Origin: Prochlorococcus sp. AG-363-G03
Lineage (GTDB): Bacteria; Cyanobacteriota; Cyanobacteriia; PCC-6307; Cyanobiaceae
Direction: 5' to 3'
Length of the DNA: 35,955 bases
Assembly (NCBI GenBank): GCA_003280265.1
Contig: QCFJ01000012.1
Coordinates: forward strand, 1 to 35,955
Shown: positions 1-7,633 of the stretch, one piece after another
Layout: every line of letters begins with the position of its first letter
Numbering within the stretch: the first letter of the stretch is position 1
The notes under the pieces: generated by a model
Seen by the model: only the letters and a program-made list of their open reading frames with translations
The model's database searches: none
What the model was told of the DNA's origin: nothing
Program-made: the position numbers and the translations under genes

Positions 1-130
1 TTTTTTCAAGGTAACTGTATTCGAGCCTTTTTCTTCCTCCTCTTCTTAACATGAGTCAAATAAAGGTTAGTATAATTAGCAACCACCAACAAGAGCAAGA
101 GAAAGGTATTTAAGTTCAATTCATTAATTC

Positions 131-148
131 ATACTTGTCAACAAGTAT
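131..148. promoter_or_regulatory. Perfect palindrome, possible operator
   Basis: An 8-bp arm (atacttgt), a 2-bp centre (ca) and the exact reverse complement (acaagtat) lie 54 bp before the first accessory gene. The size and place suit a dimeric repressor site, which would fit autoregulation by the DNA-binding-like protein that follows. The palindrome is seen directly; the function is inferred. I saw no equal palindrome before the second operon. Confidence 0.45.
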
Positions 149-201
149 AAAGAAGACAGGAATACATAGCTAGTCGACAAATATAGTACAAACGTTCTTC
201 T

Positions 202-903
202 ATGGACGTGCTCGTCCAAAAGTGCTACAACTTAGCCAGTCGTTCTAATACATTGGCTTCATCAGCAATAGAGCCCGACTCTTACGCGGACGAATATTCG
301 ATTGACGAGATAGAGAGCGTCGATTTAAACAAAGCAACTACAAAAGGGCTTGCTCTTAGTCAGGTCAGATTCATAAAGACAAAGGTATTAGATGCTAACG
401 AGGCTCTAGGGGTAGCAGGCAATGCTGTCTACGCCGCGGCTAGATCTCTGGTTGACATCAAGAAGGATGTCAAGAAAAAGAACTGGACAGCGCTGACAGA
501 GTCAGGTGTTTTGAATATGAGCGGTAGAAATGCAAGAGACTTGGCTACAGCTTACGAAACATGGTTGTCCAATACTGATATTCCACAAGATGCTTTATCT
601 CAAGTATCAGCGAGGACACTAGCGAAAATAGGAAAGGCTGATGCAGGGCAAAGAGTTAAGGCTATTGATGCTATCAAGAAAGGCAAAGGCTTTTCAGAAG
701 GCGATCTAAATAAGATGCTCAAAAAAGCTCCAGCCAAGAAAAGCTTGGATGATCTTCTGGCTCAAGCTGAGAAAATAGCCAGCAAAAAGACAAACTCAGA
801 GAAAGTGCAGGGCTTCACCGCATTGGTAATGGAGAACATAAAACTAAAGCAGAAAATAAAAGATCTAGAGACTGAACTAGCAAAAGCCAAGGCACCGGTT
901 TAA
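202..903 (+). CDS. DUF3102/ParB-like putative DNA-binding protein, copy 1
   Basis: A 233-residue soluble, charged protein. Residues about 55-125 predict as helices around a segment containing KKNWTALTESGVLNMSGRNA. This is the pattern of phage and plasmid DUF3102-type domains, in which an organism-specific bundle precedes a W..L...G.s..tA helix-turn-helix-like unit. Residues about 130-170 (LSQVSARTLAKIGKADAGQR...GFSEGDLNKML) resemble the ParB/DUF3102 follow-on segment. The C-terminus (about 195-230) is a coiled coil rich in Lys and Glu. A diverged homologue lies at 2718-3356 with the same layout. It heads a likely operon with the genes at 939 and 1266, and its bases look more GC-rich than the flanks. 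A role as regulator or replication/partition factor of a mobile element is inferred, not shown. Confidence 0.75.
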   Translation: MDVLVQKCYNLASRSNTLASSAIEPDSYADEYSIDEIESVDLNKATTKGLALSQVRFIKTKVLDANEALGVAGNAVYAAARSLVDIKKDVKKKNWTALTESGVLNMSGRNARDLATAYETWLSNTDIPQDALSQVSARTLAKIGKADAGQRVKAIDAIKKGKGFSEGDLNKMLKKAPAKKSLDDLLAQAEKIASKKTNSEKVQGFTALVMENIKLKQKIKDLETELAKAKAPV

Positions 904-938
904 CAAGAAACACACTTCTCACACCTAAACTAAATACA

Positions 939-1265
939 ATGTCCAACCAAACACGCCATCAAGGCGAGAAAGCAGAGAGCAGCATACCTAATTGGGTTGT
1001 ATATGCTTTACTCGGTTCAGTTACATTTCTAATAGTTAATTCAATCCAAACAGCACTTCTGACTATTCTTGTGTCAGGATCACTAATGCTCTTTATCTGG
1101 AGTTATCTATCTAAACCAATTGCTGATATACAGCCTCCAAAAGAAGAGACTATATTGGATAAGAATAAAACAGAGAAGACCACCTGGAAGAACCCTTCAG
1201 AACCAAACGCTCAACGCAAAAGATACCTGAAAAGCCTTAACGACAATCACAAGAGGGCTGCCTAA
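939..1265 (+). CDS. Small membrane protein with RKRY motif
   Basis: A 108-residue protein, 35 bp after the preceding gene. Residues about 18-58 are strongly hydrophobic and could form one long or two short membrane helices. The rest is polar, with NAQRKRYLKSLND near the end. A closely similar GQRKRYARSLDKK occurs in the protein at 3732 of the second operon, which ties the two operons together. The protein ends HKRAA, and its stop codon directly abuts the next ATG (taa then atg), so translation of the two is probably coupled. I recognise no family. A Lys/Arg-rich tail on a membrane anchor could sit on the cytoplasmic face, but that is a guess. Confidence 0.65.
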   Translation: MSNQTRHQGEKAESSIPNWVVYALLGSVTFLIVNSIQTALLTILVSGSLMLFIWSYLSKPIADIQPPKEETILDKNKTEKTTWKNPSEPNAQRKRYLKSLNDNHKRAA

Positions 1266-1607
1266 ATGCTAGAGGTATCTGGATTCAGATCTTTCACTGG
1301 TCATCTGTTCGAGAACGAAGAGGACTGCCTGGCGTGGGAAACCAGGACGATGGCTATGCAGAAAGAGGTTATGGAGAACTTCAAAAACGATATCATCGCA
1401 AGTGACCCTAAAAGCTTCCCTGATGAACTTGTAAAGGCTATAAACAATTGCGAGGAAAAAGATTACGCTAAAAACCTGCAAGCATTAGCAAAAATCGCTT
1501 ATTGGTTTAGCAATAGTGGTCTTAATTATGAAATGAATTTTGTCTGTTATGAAGGCAAAGAGAGAAGAGAAATAGAAGAATGGTTGAGCAGAAAAGCAAT
1601 TGGGTAA
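1266..1607 (+). CDS. Hypothetical protein, phage-like small-protein fold pattern
   Basis: A 113-residue, largely acidic soluble protein whose ATG begins immediately after the stop of the preceding ORF. The N-terminus (GFRSFTGHLFENEEDCLAWE) follows a pattern common in short phage and mobile-element proteins: an aromatic residue, a Gly turn, F.xxEExC..yE. The remainder predicts as helices (residues 30-75) with a C-terminal EREIEEW helix. Nothing catalytic is visible. It is the last gene of the first accessory operon, followed by about 1.1 kb without a convincing gene. Assignment to a mobile element rests on the neighbours and this weak pattern. Confidence 0.65.
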   Translation: MLEVSGFRSFTGHLFENEEDCLAWETRTMAMQKEVMENFKNDIIASDPKSFPDELVKAINNCEEKDYAKNLQALAKIAYWFSNSGLNYEMNFVCYEGKERREIEEWLSRKAIG

Positions 1608-2717
1608 GAATTAAATTAAGGACTTAGTAATGAACTAGCAAAGAAGATTAAATGCCATAAAATTTTTATTACATATGTTGTTGAAAAGCACCCATTTCTG
1701 AGTGCTTAGAGATTTATTAGCTTGCAAAATCTGATCTATAGGTTATTTAACGTAATGTTCAGGATTTGACTTGCGAAGAAGTTAAAAGAATAACAATTAA
1801 TTCTAACAATAAATCGATTTAATTAAATAGTTATATGATTGTGGCCACAGTATTAATAGATTTATGAACATATATAGCTGTATACTTTTACATTTCTTTA
1901 ATGATTTGATCTTTAATGCGATACTTGCAACTGATATCTTTCCAGTAATTGCATCATCACTCCAATCATCTAAGTTTTTTAAATCTACATATAGTTTAGA
2001 GTTCTTTCTATTCCCAATACTTCTCTATTTAGCTTTAGAATTTCTCTTCCATACATCACTTCTATCATAGTGACGCTCTAAAAGCTCTAAGCTATGTCCT
2101 CTTATCTTTTTCATTAAGTATATATCGTAACTTCATCTATTTTATTATTTATACTTGAGGAGCGTAAGGAGTACATTGTATGTTTCTTATCACTTGCTAT
2201 GACTTGGCTATATACTTCTGGCATGGAAATACGTTATTAGTAAATAACTTGAATTAGTGGTGGTTGACTTAACCTGGCGGGGACTGTAATTAAGAATCAG
2301 ATCGAATAACTATACTTTTTTAAATAGCCTTACCGGAAAATTAACAAAATTTTAAATATACTGGCGATCATCTAAAGCTGAGTATTTAGATAAGGGTAAA
2401 GAGCGAAGTCATTAAGCATTTATACTTAGCAGCCCCAGTGAAACACTTATCACTAAATACAGCTTGTAAAAGCAACACAGGATATTTCAATAGATCTTTG
2501 TTATTTATTATTTTTTAATATATATTTAGCGCTTATCTAAAATCAAACAATCTAAGTATATACCAAATAAGTTTTCCTTGTGCTTCTATTATCATGAACG
2601 AAAATAAAAAGAAAAAATAAATTAATAAGCCCAAAAATAACTGCCAAATAAAAACAAGCTCAAATCATAGTACACCTGTATCCATTGTTCCGATTCGTCA
2701 CAAGGCGTATATTGAAG
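1608..2717. other. AT-rich spacer with possible gene relic
   Basis: No convincing intact gene lies in this 1.1-kb stretch. The forward ORF at 1864-2070 reads as random hydrophobic sequence. On the minus strand, about 2024 down to 1797, there is an ATG-less frame whose composition looks more protein-like (it contains LKNLDDWSDDAITGKISVAS). It may be the remains of a gene, but I recognise no family. Elsewhere the sequence is low-complexity AT with no clear RNA gene. Confidence 0.4.
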
Positions 2718-3356
2718 ATGTACTTAGCTAGACCTATGGAATTATCGCCTACAGAGGTGGTCGACCTAGCAAGCATCCCACTCAACAGTGAGGTTACCAA
2801 AGGACTCGTCCCAGCCCAGGTTGAATATGTAAAAGAATCGGTCGTCGAAATCAACGATGAGTTGGGCTGCGTCGGCCAGTCGCTAAGGGCTATTGCAGCA
2901 AACCTTTCCGACGTGAAGAGCAACATCAAGCCTGGAAACTGGAGAGCCTTTTTAAAGTCTGGAGCAATTAATTGCTCGGAGAGGTTTGCTATTGACCTTG
3001 TAAGTGCATACACTAACTGGCTAGGCGGTTCAGATATAGACGACAACCTGCTTGCCTCGCTAACCCCTAGATCGCTAGCCCTAATGGGGAGCAAAGGAGT
3101 AACCGATAAGGAGCGGCAAAAAGTGTTCGAAGCGGTGGAGAATGGCGAAAGGATGACAGAAGCGACAGTAAGGGGCTTGGTCAAAGGCAAGAAGAAAAAG
3201 GTAAATAAATCTGTCCAAAAGACTGAAAGCCAGAAGATCAAATCCCTGAAAGAAAAAATTGAGACTTATAAAAAGGTCATAAGCAACCTTCAAGATGAAA
3301 ATAAGAAACTTAGCAAATTACTATCAAACAGAGAAAAAATTGACTCACTTGTTTAA
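2718..3356 (+). CDS. DUF3102/ParB-like putative DNA-binding protein, copy 2
   Basis: A 212-residue homologue of the protein at 202-903, aligning end to end by eye. TKGLVPAQVEYVKESV matches TKGLALSQVRFIKTKV, and NWRAFLKSGAINCSERFAIDL matches the NW.AL..SGVLN.S.R.A.DL segment of copy 1. LASLTPRSLALMG matches LSQVSARTLAKIG. The C-terminus is again a Lys/Glu coiled coil. I chose the ATG at 2718; a TTG at 2685 and an ATG at 2736 are alternatives, and homology to copy 1 begins near the 2736 methionine. Like copy 1 it is followed after about 40 bp by small basic ORFs. The divergence suggests an old duplication or two separate arrivals of the same module rather than a recent copy. Confidence 0.72.
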   Translation: MYLARPMELSPTEVVDLASIPLNSEVTKGLVPAQVEYVKESVVEINDELGCVGQSLRAIAANLSDVKSNIKPGNWRAFLKSGAINCSERFAIDLVSAYTNWLGGSDIDDNLLASLTPRSLALMGSKGVTDKERQKVFEAVENGERMTEATVRGLVKGKKKKVNKSVQKTESQKIKSLKEKIETYKKVISNLQDENKKLSKLLSNREKIDSLV

Positions 3357-3395
3357 CACTTAATCCTAAAAGGTTTCTCGCTATTAGCATTTAAA

Positions 3396-3569
3396 ATGAA
3401 GATCACCAACTTAAACTCTAGAAATCCCAAGCAATTAAAATCAAAATCTAAGGACATCGATGCCAGAGAGCAGGGAGTTAAGAGAATATTATTAGAGAAA
3501 CACAAGCCAAAGTATCTTTGCAATGTGAAAAAAAGTAGCGACATGAAAAATAAAAAAAGAGTGGCTTGA
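3396..3569 (+). CDS. Very small basic protein in accessory operon 2
   Basis: A 57-residue Lys/Arg-rich ORF, 39 bp after the preceding gene, with no hydrophobic segment. It contains EQGVKRILLEKHK, loosely like the QRKRYxxSL motif of neighbouring proteins, and ends KKRVA. The stop lies 4 bp before the next ATG. Support comes from operon position, spacing and the shared C-terminal pattern. No family is recognised. It may be a structural or nucleic-acid-binding peptide, or a decayed gene. Confidence 0.45.
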   Translation: MKITNLNSRNPKQLKSKSKDIDAREQGVKRILLEKHKPKYLCNVKKSSDMKNKKRVA

Positions 3570-3573
3570 GATC

Positions 3574-3735
3574 ATGAATAAAAATTCGAAGTCCAGAAAT
3601 GGATTATTTCATTTATACAACCCTAAAAAAGAGGGATTGGGATCGTACGACATACATTATATAAATGCATATAAAAAGGATAAAAGGTTAAAAAATGATC
3701 TAAACAAAAATATTAAAGAGAGGAATGCAGCATGA
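3574..3735 (+). CDS. Very small basic protein in accessory operon 2
   Basis: A 53-residue Lys/Asn-rich ORF between two other small ORFs. It overlaps the next start by four bases (ATGA), a classic coupling arrangement and the best evidence that it is translated. It has the aromatic-rich stretch SYDIHYINAYKKDKR and ends ERNAA. No signal peptide or membrane segment is visible, and no family is recognised. Confidence 0.5.
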   Translation: MNKNSKSRNGLFHLYNPKKEGLGSYDIHYINAYKKDKRLKNDLNKNIKERNAA

Positions 3736-4052
3736 TTCCAGTCATTAGAAGTCTTTCAGAGTTAATGGCTATCACAGAGTCAAGGAAGAACCAAAATGAT
3801 CTCTCTCAAAATAATGAGAGCTACAGCTCGAAAATGGATAGTGGGCAAAGGAAACGATACGCAAGGTCTCTAGATAAAAAAGAGGTCATTCTCCCTAATT
3901 TACCTAAAAAAATAAGGCATCATTGGATAAATAAAAAAGAAAAATTATCAAAATTCGTTGATAAGTTAGATTATAACAACCAAATCCAATCATCCTATGA
4001 TCTGACCTTGTTAGAAAGACAAAATAAAAGAAATACTGAGGATGTTGCCTAA
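3732..4052 (+). CDS. Basic protein with RKRY motif
   Basis: A 106-residue soluble, strongly basic protein overlapping the preceding ORF by ATGA. GQRKRYARSLDKK (about residues 38-50) closely matches NAQRKRYLKSLND of the membrane protein at 939-1265, so the two operons share this motif on otherwise different proteins. Here it lies centrally rather than next to a membrane segment. The protein ends TEDVA, two bases before the next ATG. Function is unknown; RNA or DNA binding is possible from charge alone. Confidence 0.6.
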   Translation: MIPVIRSLSELMAITESRKNQNDLSQNNESYSSKMDSGQRKRYARSLDKKEVILPNLPKKIRHHWINKKEKLSKFVDKLDYNNQIQSSYDLTLLERQNKRNTEDVA

Positions 4053-4054
4053 TC

Positions 4055-4396
4055 ATGAAAAGAATTAAACTAGATCATGCCATAGAATATCTTTCTCCGA
4101 CATTAATACTCTCATATTTTTTCATTCATAATATTTTATTAGTTCTGATTGGGATTAGCTTTTCATTATATTTGATTAATATTAATTTTATAAATAGAAT
4201 TATTAAATCTATTTATAAAAAACTAGTTACTAAAAAGGATTCATTAAAGGTAAATGTAAATGATACGGAAACAAAGACTAATCCAATTAATGACAGCTCA
4301 AACAAAGAGGATGCCAAACTTACATTAGTTGAAACCATAGAGGAGTTAGGATTTATACCGGCATTAAAGAAGAATGATGAAAGTAATGCTGCATAA
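4055..4396 (+). CDS. Small membrane protein, last gene of accessory operon 2
   Basis: A 113-residue protein with two closely spaced hydrophobic segments (about residues 12-30 and 30-50), a Lys-rich stretch and a polar tail containing LTLVETIEELGFIPALKK. It ends ESNAA. The layout (membrane hairpin, then charged tail) resembles the protein at 939, although the sequences do not obviously align. It is separated from the preceding ORF by only 2 bp, so it is co-transcribed and probably coupled. No family is recognised. Confidence 0.6.
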   Translation: MKRIKLDHAIEYLSPTLILSYFFIHNILLVLIGISFSLYLININFINRIIKSIYKKLVTKKDSLKVNVNDTETKTNPINDSSNKEDAKLTLVETIEELGFIPALKKNDESNAA

Positions 4397-4503
4397 TTGA
4401 TTTTATATATTAATATATTTATTAAATCTTAATTCAACTAAACCTGATTGTCTCTTTACAAGTAAATTAATAAAAGGTAATCTGAAATAGATACAAAAAG
4501 TAA

Positions 4504-4698
4504 ATGCAAGAGGATCAAAAAAGGATAGAAGACATATTAGTTAACGGTCTATCCCATATTTTAAAAAGAACAGCGAAGGTCTGCCCAGGGGATCAATTAG
4601 CTATTGCCCAAGAGTATAAAGAGTGGATAAATTGTATATCGGCTAGCGATTTCTCAAAGCATGAGATACTAATTATAGATAAGTTTACATTTCCTTAA
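4504..4698 (+). CDS. Small hypothetical protein, paralogue of the 7367-7633 locus
   Basis: A 64-residue soluble ORF, 107 bp after operon 2. It shares RIEDIL ... EYKEWI with IEEII ... EFKEWI in the ORF ending at 7633, with similar spacing, so the two appear to be members of one small family scattered through this accessory region. Two Cys residues are present but not in a known motif. Function is unknown. Confidence 0.5.
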   Translation: MQEDQKRIEDILVNGLSHILKRTAKVCPGDQLAIAQEYKEWINCISASDFSKHEILIIDKFTFP

Positions 4699-5056
4699 TA
4701 TATAAATTATCTGATACTATTAAGTATTTAGATGCTTTTCTTACAAAATATTATATATTAACTTATTGTATTAAATCTAATTTATTATATTACTATTATT
4801 TTTTGACTTATTTGAAATTTATATATGTATATTTAAGATATAAAGGAATATATATTTTCTTAATTAAATAATTTTTTTTATATTAATAAATTATCTTAAA
4901 TTAATGAATATCCATACTAAATTACACTAGGGACCCAAGAAATAAAAATTGACTTTTATTAATACTGATGTACTATAGAGAGAGACTGCAAGCATATTGA
5001 TGAATCTCAATTTTTTACCCACTTTAAGTACATCATTTAATTTGCAAACAGAATAA
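4699..5056. other. AT-rich spacer
   Basis: No gene is seen. The stretch is almost pure A/T apart from 4920-5040. That part holds an 8-bp inverted repeat, tgatgtac (4966-4973) and gtacatca (5028-5035), 54 bp apart, which could be regulatory for the small ORFs that follow or chance. Confidence 0.4.
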
Positions 5057-5121
5057 ATGAAATGGTCAACAGATGCAGGGGATTTTTTGCCTATTTTTCA
5101 ACCAATCAACATGAGCATTTA

Positions 5122-5316
5122 ATGGAATCTTCAAGCACTTCAAGCTGGAAATCAACAAAGAGTCTAAAGCTTTCAAGCGGTCTAGGAATAGACAAAGAAA
5201 CTCTCATAACAACATCCACAAGAGAATTAGTTGAATTTTATTGGACAAATCGAAAGAGGTTTTCAGGGGGTTACCGAGGCTTCCCATCCAAAACAAGTAG
5301 TGATCAAGGTAAATAA
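5122..5316 (+). CDS. Small Ser/Thr-rich hypothetical protein
   Basis: A 64-residue ORF, very rich in Ser and Thr at the start (SSSTSSWKSTKS), then ELVEFYWTNRKRFSGGYRGF. I chose the ATG at 5122 because it overlaps the stop of a 21-codon ORF (5057-5122, beginning MKWSTDAGDF) as TAATG; an in-frame ATG at 5062 would add 20 residues. Either the short ORF is a leader peptide or the locus is two pieces of a decayed gene. No family is recognised. Confidence 0.4.
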   Translation: MESSSTSSWKSTKSLKLSSGLGIDKETLITTSTRELVEFYWTNRKRFSGGYRGFPSKTSSDQGK

Positions 5317-5350
5317 ATAATTTTTAAGCCTATTGAAATAAAATAATTAA

Positions 5351-5575
5351 TTATGGTTTTTCCTTATCATTAATTACTTGATATGAATTCGGAGCAAGTA
5401 TTAAAAATAATATCCACCAGACAAAAACAAAAACGCCTATGATTGAAGTAAATAGAATGTTATTAAATAGTTTCCAACTAAAAATCAGAATTAAAACTCC
5501 AAAGCTAATAATTGACCAAGGTTGACACCAGTAAGGTTTGGAATCCCAAAAACTTTTTTTTGAATTTGTATCCAT
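5351..5575 (-). CDS. DUF6737 family small membrane protein
   Basis: A 74-residue protein with two membrane helices (about residues 22-40 and 42-62). The N-terminal signature FWDSKPYWCQPWSI is characteristic of the cyanobacterial DUF6737 family, whose members have a K.WWCQPWSI-type motif before a two-helix hairpin. Function is unknown; the restriction to cyanobacteria suggests a thylakoid or envelope role, which is inference. It lies 44 bp after the repeat-bearing membrane protein and is probably co-transcribed with it. Confidence 0.8.
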   Translation of the reverse strand: MDTNSKKSFWDSKPYWCQPWSIISFGVLILIFSWKLFNNILFTSIIGVFVFVWWILFLILAPNSYQVINDKEKP

Positions 5576-5619
5576 TAAAGAAACTTGAGAAATGATTATA
5601 GTTTTCCAAGCCTAACCAT

Positions 5620-5961
5620 TTACTCAGGCTTTTCTTCTTCAACAGGCTTTTCTTCTTCAACAGGCTTTTCTTCTTCAACAGGCTTTTCTTCTTCAATAGG
5701 CTTTTCTTCTTCAATAGGCTTTTCTTCTTCAACAGGCTTAATTTCAACTATATTGTCAATTGAAGAAGAGTTATCACTATTAGTAAAAATCTTAGAAGCC
5801 TCCTTAACCGAATCAGGCGCTGAGCCCTTAAGTAAAAATTTCAGAACATATCCAAGAGAGACAAACAAACCTATTGGGAGGACAAGTCCTAAAAGCAATT
5901 TATAGAGAATTATTCCTATTCCAAAGACAGCAATAGAAATAATAATGTTCTTCCTGTTCAT
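5620..5961 (-). CDS. Membrane protein with EEEKP tandem-repeat tail
   Basis: A 113-residue protein from the ATG at 5961; an upstream ATG at 5982 would add seven residues. Residues 1-45 carry two hydrophobic segments (NIIISIAVFGIGIILY and LVLPIGLFVSLGYVL). A polar linker follows, then six tandem copies of a six-residue unit P(V/I)EEEK. The tail is strongly acidic with regularly spaced Lys and Pro and should be extended, like TonB-type or linker repeats. It could act as a spacer or as a charged binding surface next to a membrane. Repeat number is likely to vary between strains. Function is unknown. Confidence 0.65.
   Translation of the reverse strand: MNRKNIIISIAVFGIGIILYKLLLGLVLPIGLFVSLGYVLKFLLKGSAPDSVKEASKIFTNSDNSSSIDNIVEIKPVEEEKPIEEEKPIEEEKPVEEEKPVEEEKPVEEEKPE
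5626..5733. repeat. 18-bp tandem repeat, six copies, in frame
   Basis: Six consecutive copies of aggcttttcttcttcaa(c/t) lie inside the minus-strand gene and encode P(V/I)EEEK. The only variation is c/t at the last base (Val against Ile), with the two t-type copies adjacent. This suggests recent slippage or recombination. Because 18 is divisible by three, gains and losses keep the frame. Confidence 0.95.
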
Positions 5962-6076
5962 ATGTACTAAATGAATAGACACTGAATCTAAGCTATTTCT
6001 GAGTTATCTTGATGAGATGGCTTCAACGCGATGTTTATTTAAATAATCTAAATTGTAATTATTAACGTTAAATTCA

Positions 6077-6502
6077 ATGCTTATCAAAGAGAAAGAATTA
6101 AAAAAATTCTTTAATTTATCTTATGGAGAAAAAGCTCCATCAAGGAAAGAATGGGAATCTTTGTACAACCAACAAGTTAAATTCATCGATCCTACTCAAG
6201 AAAAAAATGGAATTGATGCATATATAAAAGCTCAAGATGGGTTAATCAAAAGATGTGATGACATTTTTTTAGAATCACATTCAATTGCAATCAATAAGAA
6301 TATTGCTTTTGTTGAATGGACAATGGGTTTAAAAATAAAAGGTATCGAATTCATATACGATGGGACAACACGATTAATATTTGATGAAGAAGGGAAAGTC
6401 AAAGAACACAGAGATTATTTTGATTTTTGTTCAGGAACATTTGGTAATATTCCAGTTATAGGAGCATTTTTTAGATGGTTATACTCAAGATTTGTTGGCT
6501 AA
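6077..6502 (+). CDS. NTF2-like / SnoaL-like domain protein
   Basis: A 141-residue protein fitting the cone-shaped NTF2-like fold: an N-terminal helix, Y...V.F.DP (YNQQVKFIDPTQ) followed by GIDAYIKAQDGL, then alternating strands FVEWTMGLKI and DGTTRLIFDEEGKVKEHRDYFDF. The last strand (EGKVKEHRDYFD) is typical of the SnoaL/ketosteroid isomerase-like superfamily. The C-terminus (IPVIGAFFRWLYSRFVG) is hydrophobic and may bind a membrane or close the pocket. Catalytic residues cannot be assigned; many family members are binding proteins. Confidence 0.7.
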   Translation: MLIKEKELKKFFNLSYGEKAPSRKEWESLYNQQVKFIDPTQEKNGIDAYIKAQDGLIKRCDDIFLESHSIAINKNIAFVEWTMGLKIKGIEFIYDGTTRLIFDEEGKVKEHRDYFDFCSGTFGNIPVIGAFFRWLYSRFVG

Positions 6503-6668
6503 AATATTTATTATTTTTTTAAAATCAGAAAAGAACTAGTAAATTTGCCTAATCGCGATCAAACTAAAAAAATAATATTTAATTATTTTCTAAATTTTAT
6601 TTGTTTATTTGGTTCAATAGGTAATTAAGATTTTTTAGCTATAACAATAGTGGTACTGAAAGATTCAA

Positions 6669-7022
6669 ATGGGAAAATTAGTTGATTTAATAAAGGAAAC
6701 CTACGACCATAAAGCATGCTTAGAGATTGCGAATAGTGGTTGTTCTGAAGGTGCATGCACAAGACATAACTATCAAGCTGACACTCTATTGCTATATATG
6801 AGTTACTCAGAGGAGATCATCCAATACACTTCAGAAAGACTGGGATACTCTTTTCTTTCTAATCTTGCAAGAGATTTTGGATCGCCACTAAACCATAAAG
6901 ATCAAGAAGATTTCTCATGGCAAGAAGTAGTATCGGCTTGTCCAAATAAGGACGACTATAAACATGCCCTTGTATGGAAATTTATAGAATTAGTAGCCAA
7001 AGAGAAATGTTTAGAGCACTAA
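6669..7022 (+). CDS. Cys-rich small hypothetical protein
   Basis: A 117-residue soluble protein. The N-terminal third has CLEIANSGCSEGACTRHNYQ, with three Cys and a His closely spaced, and further Cys residues lie at SACPNK and EKCLEH. This could bind a metal or form disulphides. The remainder is helical and acidic (YSEEIIQYTSERLGY, FSWQEVVSAC). No family is assigned. It is a monocistronic gene in the accessory region. Confidence 0.6.
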   Translation: MGKLVDLIKETYDHKACLEIANSGCSEGACTRHNYQADTLLLYMSYSEEIIQYTSERLGYSFLSNLARDFGSPLNHKDQEDFSWQEVVSACPNKDDYKHALVWKFIELVAKEKCLEH

Positions 7023-7366
7023 TAATTCAATATGGAAATTAATTCTTTAGTACTTGAATATTTATCCTACAGGTAATTTAATTTTCGAAAAAAGATCAAA
7101 TATTGGACTCATCCGATGAGGTTGAAAAATAAAATGAATTACACAAAAAAATAATATTAAACCTACTATTACATAAATTTAAACTCTATCTCTTCCCAAA
7201 TTCCCTCGATCCAAATAAGGAAGAATTGGTTTTAACTCTCTATTTCCATTGAAAATAGATATATAAAAATAGAATAAACGAATCATTACTAGTTTGAAAT
7301 AATATTTATAAAAATACCTTAGATTTATAAATAATTATATTCGATTGATAAATTGAATATAAAGTT
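7023..7366. other. AT-rich spacer
   Basis: No gene or RNA gene is seen. The stretch is A/T-rich with only short weak hairpins. Confidence 0.4.
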
Positions 7367-7633
7367 ATGGCCGAGAAGCCTCGTCAAAGAGAATTTATAA
7401 TTAGATTATGAAGGTTATATCCAAGACAAGAATTGAGAAACAACCCCTCTATTGAAGAAATAATCTCAGTCACACTTAGCTGTACCTTTATTAGGATGAC
7501 TGAAATAAATAGACTAAATCGATCGGTTCTTTATCAAGAATTCAAAGAATGGATAGTAAACTCTGGGAAGAATGAAGAAACCCAAGAAATTTTATGCCTG
7601 AGATACTTAAACAATAATAAGAAGATTAATTAG
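7367..7633 (+). pseudogene. Small gene interrupted by an in-frame TGA, paralogue of 4504-4698
   Basis: Reading from ATG 7367 gives MAEKPRQREFIIRL, then TGA (7409-7411), then the same frame continues without interruption to 7633 (PSIEEIISVTLSC ... EFKEWIVNSGKNEE). The downstream part matches the 64-residue protein at 4504 (RIEDIL/IEEII; EYKEWI/EFKEWI). Either this is a gene broken by one stop codon, or a shorter protein starts at the TTG at 7433 (66 aa). A separate short frame from ATG 7408 overlaps the stop. The TTG-start version is the alternative annotation. Confidence 0.45.

Noticed and set aside
1864-2070. Forward 68-residue ORF in the first long spacer
   Set aside because: Only hydrophobic, low-complexity sequence with no family match. 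The opposite strand has a more protein-like but decayed frame.
2660-3241. Minus-strand 193-residue ORF opposite the second regulator
   Set aside because: It is the antisense shadow of a gene that aligns with its homologue at 202-903.
5626-5733. Possible CRISPR-like array
   Set aside because: The units are head to tail with no spacers, and they are coding.
5505-5905. Repetitive ORFs in other frames over the 18-bp repeat
   Set aside because: They arise because an 18-bp repeat leaves all six frames open. The minus-strand frame that adds two membrane helices is the credible one.
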